A program made the translations under genes and the position numbers. From assembly GCA_035653615.1 (NCBI GenBank), contig DASRBN010000040.1, forward strand, positions 38,641 through 102,640: DNA of 64,000 nt, in the 5' to 3' direction. Below the pieces are notes generated by a model that searched no databases, had not been told where the DNA came from, and saw nothing but the letters and a program-made list of their open reading frames with translations. Source of the stretch: Ktedonobacteraceae bacterium (lineage in GTDB: Bacteria > Chloroflexota > Ktedonobacteria > Ktedonobacterales > Ktedonobacteraceae). Positions 62,151 through 64,000 of the stretch are shown one piece after another. Each line of letters opens with the position of its first letter. Position 1 is the stretch's first letter.

Positions 62151-63728
62151 TCAGTTGATGCGCTTCTGGTAGTGCGCCCATTCCTTCTCGCGCAGCACGA
62201 ACTTCTGCACCTTGCCCGTGGATGTCTTGGGCAGCGGCCCGAACTCCACGGCCACCGGACACTTGAAGTGCGCCAGCCGCTCGCGGCAGAAGGCCAGCAA
62301 CTCTGCTTCGGTCAGGACGTGACCCTCCCTGACGGTCACGAAGGCCTTGGGGCGCTCCCCCCAGACCTCGACGGGGATGGCGATGACGGCACACTCCAGC
62401 ACAGCGGGATGCTGCGCAATCGTCTGCTCGACCTCAATGGTGGAGATATTCTCCCCTCCTGAGATGATGATGTCTTTGGCCCGGTCACGCAGCTCAATGT
62501 AGCCATCCGGGTGCCAGACGCCCAGATCGCCCGAGTGAAACCAGCCGCCTCGGAAGGCGGTGGCGGTCGCCTCCGGATTCTGGTAGTAGCCTTTGGCCAC
62601 ATTATTGCCATGCATCACGACCTCACCCATGCTGTGCCCATCACGCGGTACATCGTGCAGGGTCTCATCGACGACCCGCACGCCATCGGCAGTCACATAG
62701 CTTACCCCCTGTCGAGAAAGCAGCCGTGCCTGCTCAGCCTCCGGAAGACGGCCCCACTCGCTGTGCCATTCACAGATGGTGTAGGGTCCGTAGGTCTCGG
62801 TCAGCCCGTAGACGTGAATCGGGCGCAAGTTCAGGTGCTTCATCTGCGCGAGCAGCGTGGGGGAGGGAGGAGCTGCCGCCACAGTCACCGTGATCTGCCG
62901 GGGGAGAGGATGCGCCTTGGGATGATTGACCAGCAGGATCTGGACGGTGGGTGCTCCGTTGTAGTGGGTTACGCCCTCGGCCTCAAAGAGGTCCCAGACC
63001 AGAGCGGGATCGAACGTGCGCAGGCAGACATGGGTCGCCCCGACCGCCGTCACTGCCCAGGGAAAGCACCAGCCATTACAGTGGAACATGGGTAAGGTCC
63101 ATAAGTAGACACTCTCGCTGCGCATGCCGGTCTCGATGACTTCGGCCAGCGCATTGAGATAGACCCCACGATAGGTGTACATGACGCCTTTGGGATGGCC
63201 GGTGGTGCCTGAGGTATAGTTGATCGAGATCGTCTCCTCTTCATCGGCCAGCCAACTGGTCACCGGCTCAGGACTGCCCTCGGCAAGGAAGGCTTCGTAG
63301 GGATCATCAGGGACACCCGTATCCGCAATCGGCACCACCCGGATGCCTTCCAGATCGAGTGGCGCAAGCAGGGGAGCCAGCTCGTCATCGACGAACAGGA
63401 AGGTGACGCCCGCGTGCTTGAGAATGTAGTCGATCTCCTGGGAACTGAGCCGGGTGTTGATGGCCACCAGAATGCCCCCAGCCGCCGGCACGGCAAAGTG
63501 CGCCTCGAGCAGGTGAGGCGTGTTGAGGCACAAGAAGCCTACCCGATCCTGCTTCTGGAGGCCAGCAGTGCGCAAGCCAGAGGCCAGACGGTTCACCCGC
63601 TCGGCCAACTGCCGATAGCTAGAGCGCCGGGTGCCATGCACCACGGCGGTTTTGTCTGGAAAGACGGAGGCACTGCGATACAAAAAATCAACCGGCGTGA
63701 GTTCGGTGCGGTAGACTTTCTCTTCCAT
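62151..63728 (-). CDS. long/medium-chain acyl-CoA synthetase (ANL family), 525 aa
   Basis: Activates a carboxylic acid through an acyl-AMP to acyl-CoA. Seen: INYTSGTTGHPKGVMYT (P-loop-like motif), VYGLTETYGPYTICEW, HSGDLGVWHPDGYIELRDRA, KDIIISGGENISTIEVE hinge and catalytic Lys in PKTSTGKVQKFV. Complete by length. Relatives with FHCNGWCFPW accept medium-chain or aromatic acids; exact substrate not fixed. It directly precedes recombinase remains. Confidence 0.94.
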   Translation of the reverse strand: MEEKVYRTELTPVDFLYRSASVFPDKTAVVHGTRRSSYRQLAERVNRLASGLRTAGLQKQDRVGFLCLNTPHLLEAHFAVPAAGGILVAINTRLSSQEIDYILKHAGVTFLFVDDELAPLLAPLDLEGIRVVPIADTGVPDDPYEAFLAEGSPEPVTSWLADEEETISINYTSGTTGHPKGVMYTYRGVYLNALAEVIETGMRSESVYLWTLPMFHCNGWCFPWAVTAVGATHVCLRTFDPALVWDLFEAEGVTHYNGAPTVQILLVNHPKAHPLPRQITVTVAAAPPSPTLLAQMKHLNLRPIHVYGLTETYGPYTICEWHSEWGRLPEAEQARLLSRQGVSYVTADGVRVVDETLHDVPRDGHSMGEVVMHGNNVAKGYYQNPEATATAFRGGWFHSGDLGVWHPDGYIELRDRAKDIIISGGENISTIEVEQTIAQHPAVLECAVIAIPVEVWGERPKAFVTVREGHVLTEAELLAFCRERLAHFKCPVAVEFGPLPKTSTGKVQKFVLREKEWAHYQKRIN

Positions 63729-64000
63729 TGTGGGTTCCTTTGTTCATCTAAGAGGTCGTAGCGAACGTTCCTGCTGAGAGTCTACCTGGTGGCGAGTCAA
63801 AACACATGTGTAGTTCTACCCATTCGCACTACCCATTTTTGCAGAGTGAGCATGACGTGGACACGGTCAGCGGAACAGGAGGATGGGTTATCTCAACGAG
63901 GTGGAACGTGCCGATGGAGCGAGGAGGCGGGTCGGAGTCTCCGATCGACGAAGCCGTGCCTCTTCCCACGGGAAAGGGATGGCGGCCTGATGAGCAGCGG
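63729..64000. other. right-edge region without a supported gene
   Basis: A frame from ATG 63852 stays open to the window end, and AGGAGG-ATG at 63891 opens a 36-codon frame, but neither shows protein-like composition or a known motif. The synthetase promoter probably lies in the first 100 bp. Confidence 0.4.

Noticed and set aside
63852..64000. open frame running off the right edge
   Set aside because: Only 49 codons are visible, without ribosome site or recognisable motif; not enough to call a gene.

Overview
The window looks like a chromosomal segment of a Ktedonobacteria-type Chloroflexota: about 55% GC, several Hanks-type Ser/Thr kinases fused to WD40-style, TPR, Kelch or periplasmic-binding modules, an ECF sigma factor paired with a membrane WD40 protein, an RHS/YD-repeat giant, many small lineage-specific proteins and abundant palindromic repeats. 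The taxon is inferred from gene content; there is no rRNA or other phylogenetic marker to fix it. No tRNA, rRNA or CRISPR array was recognised.

Layout. 1-6 kb: 5' part of murF (runs off the left edge), yceI, an ECF-sigma/WD40 pair, a collapsed LuxR-type regulator, a second sigma-70-like protein and a YqhA-type membrane protein. 6.3-10.3 kb: gyrA with a 440-residue homing-endonuclease intein inserted directly after the catalytic tyrosine. 10.3-16.4 kb: EthD, NAD(P)-binding oxidoreductase, frameshifted HNH nuclease with a small partner, a 30-codon hydrophobic mini-ORF, DUF72, a CxxC-rich protein and an M24 peptidase. 16.6-25 kb: LCP protein, kinase-TPR, the pgeF-yggS-DUF6391-yggT run with a broken yggU, and a kinase fused to a LivK-like sensor. 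25.5-28.6 kb: two small conserved-looking proteins and a GAF/PAS histidine kinase.

29-36.9 kb is the most unusual part: a 1149-residue RHS protein with a hydrophobic variable tip, a candidate partner gene, an orphan RHS core with a different tip, an SRPBCC protein, and a chimeric scar in which an IS630-like transposase start, a 119-bp copy of the RHS core and a 29-bp copy of the candidate partner gene lie together. By eye, all three GAAC-N4-GTTC (LexA/Cheo-box-like) palindromes of the window lie in this 7.5-kb stretch, one overlapping a good promoter. 37-43.5 kb: membrane protein, small protein, a kinase-Kelch receptor and a GNAT gene, the last two carrying dispersed repeats inside their reading frames. 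43.5-48.7 kb: cell-wall amino-sugar recycling (nagZ, murQ, GntR regulator, divergent nagA) with a perfect palindromic operator. 49-51 kb: GNAT, Uma2 and a Cys-rich DUF1326-like protein. 51.5-58 kb: a complete Opp/Dpp-type ABC importer, facing an amine oxidase across a perfect 37-bp inverted repeat. 59.7-63.7 kb: two acyl-CoA synthetase genes, one truncated, separated by a decayed serine recombinase.

Two dispersed palindromic repeat families run through the window: family A (stem around TCATTCTGAG...GAAGAATC) and family B (GGGGCCGATTSATCGGCCCC). Family A arms covary from copy to copy, and both families have entered coding sequences in frame. Gene decay is frequent (LuxR, HNH, yggU, orphan RHS, recombinase, acyl-CoA synthetase), which points to an actively rearranging accessory genome around conserved housekeeping genes.
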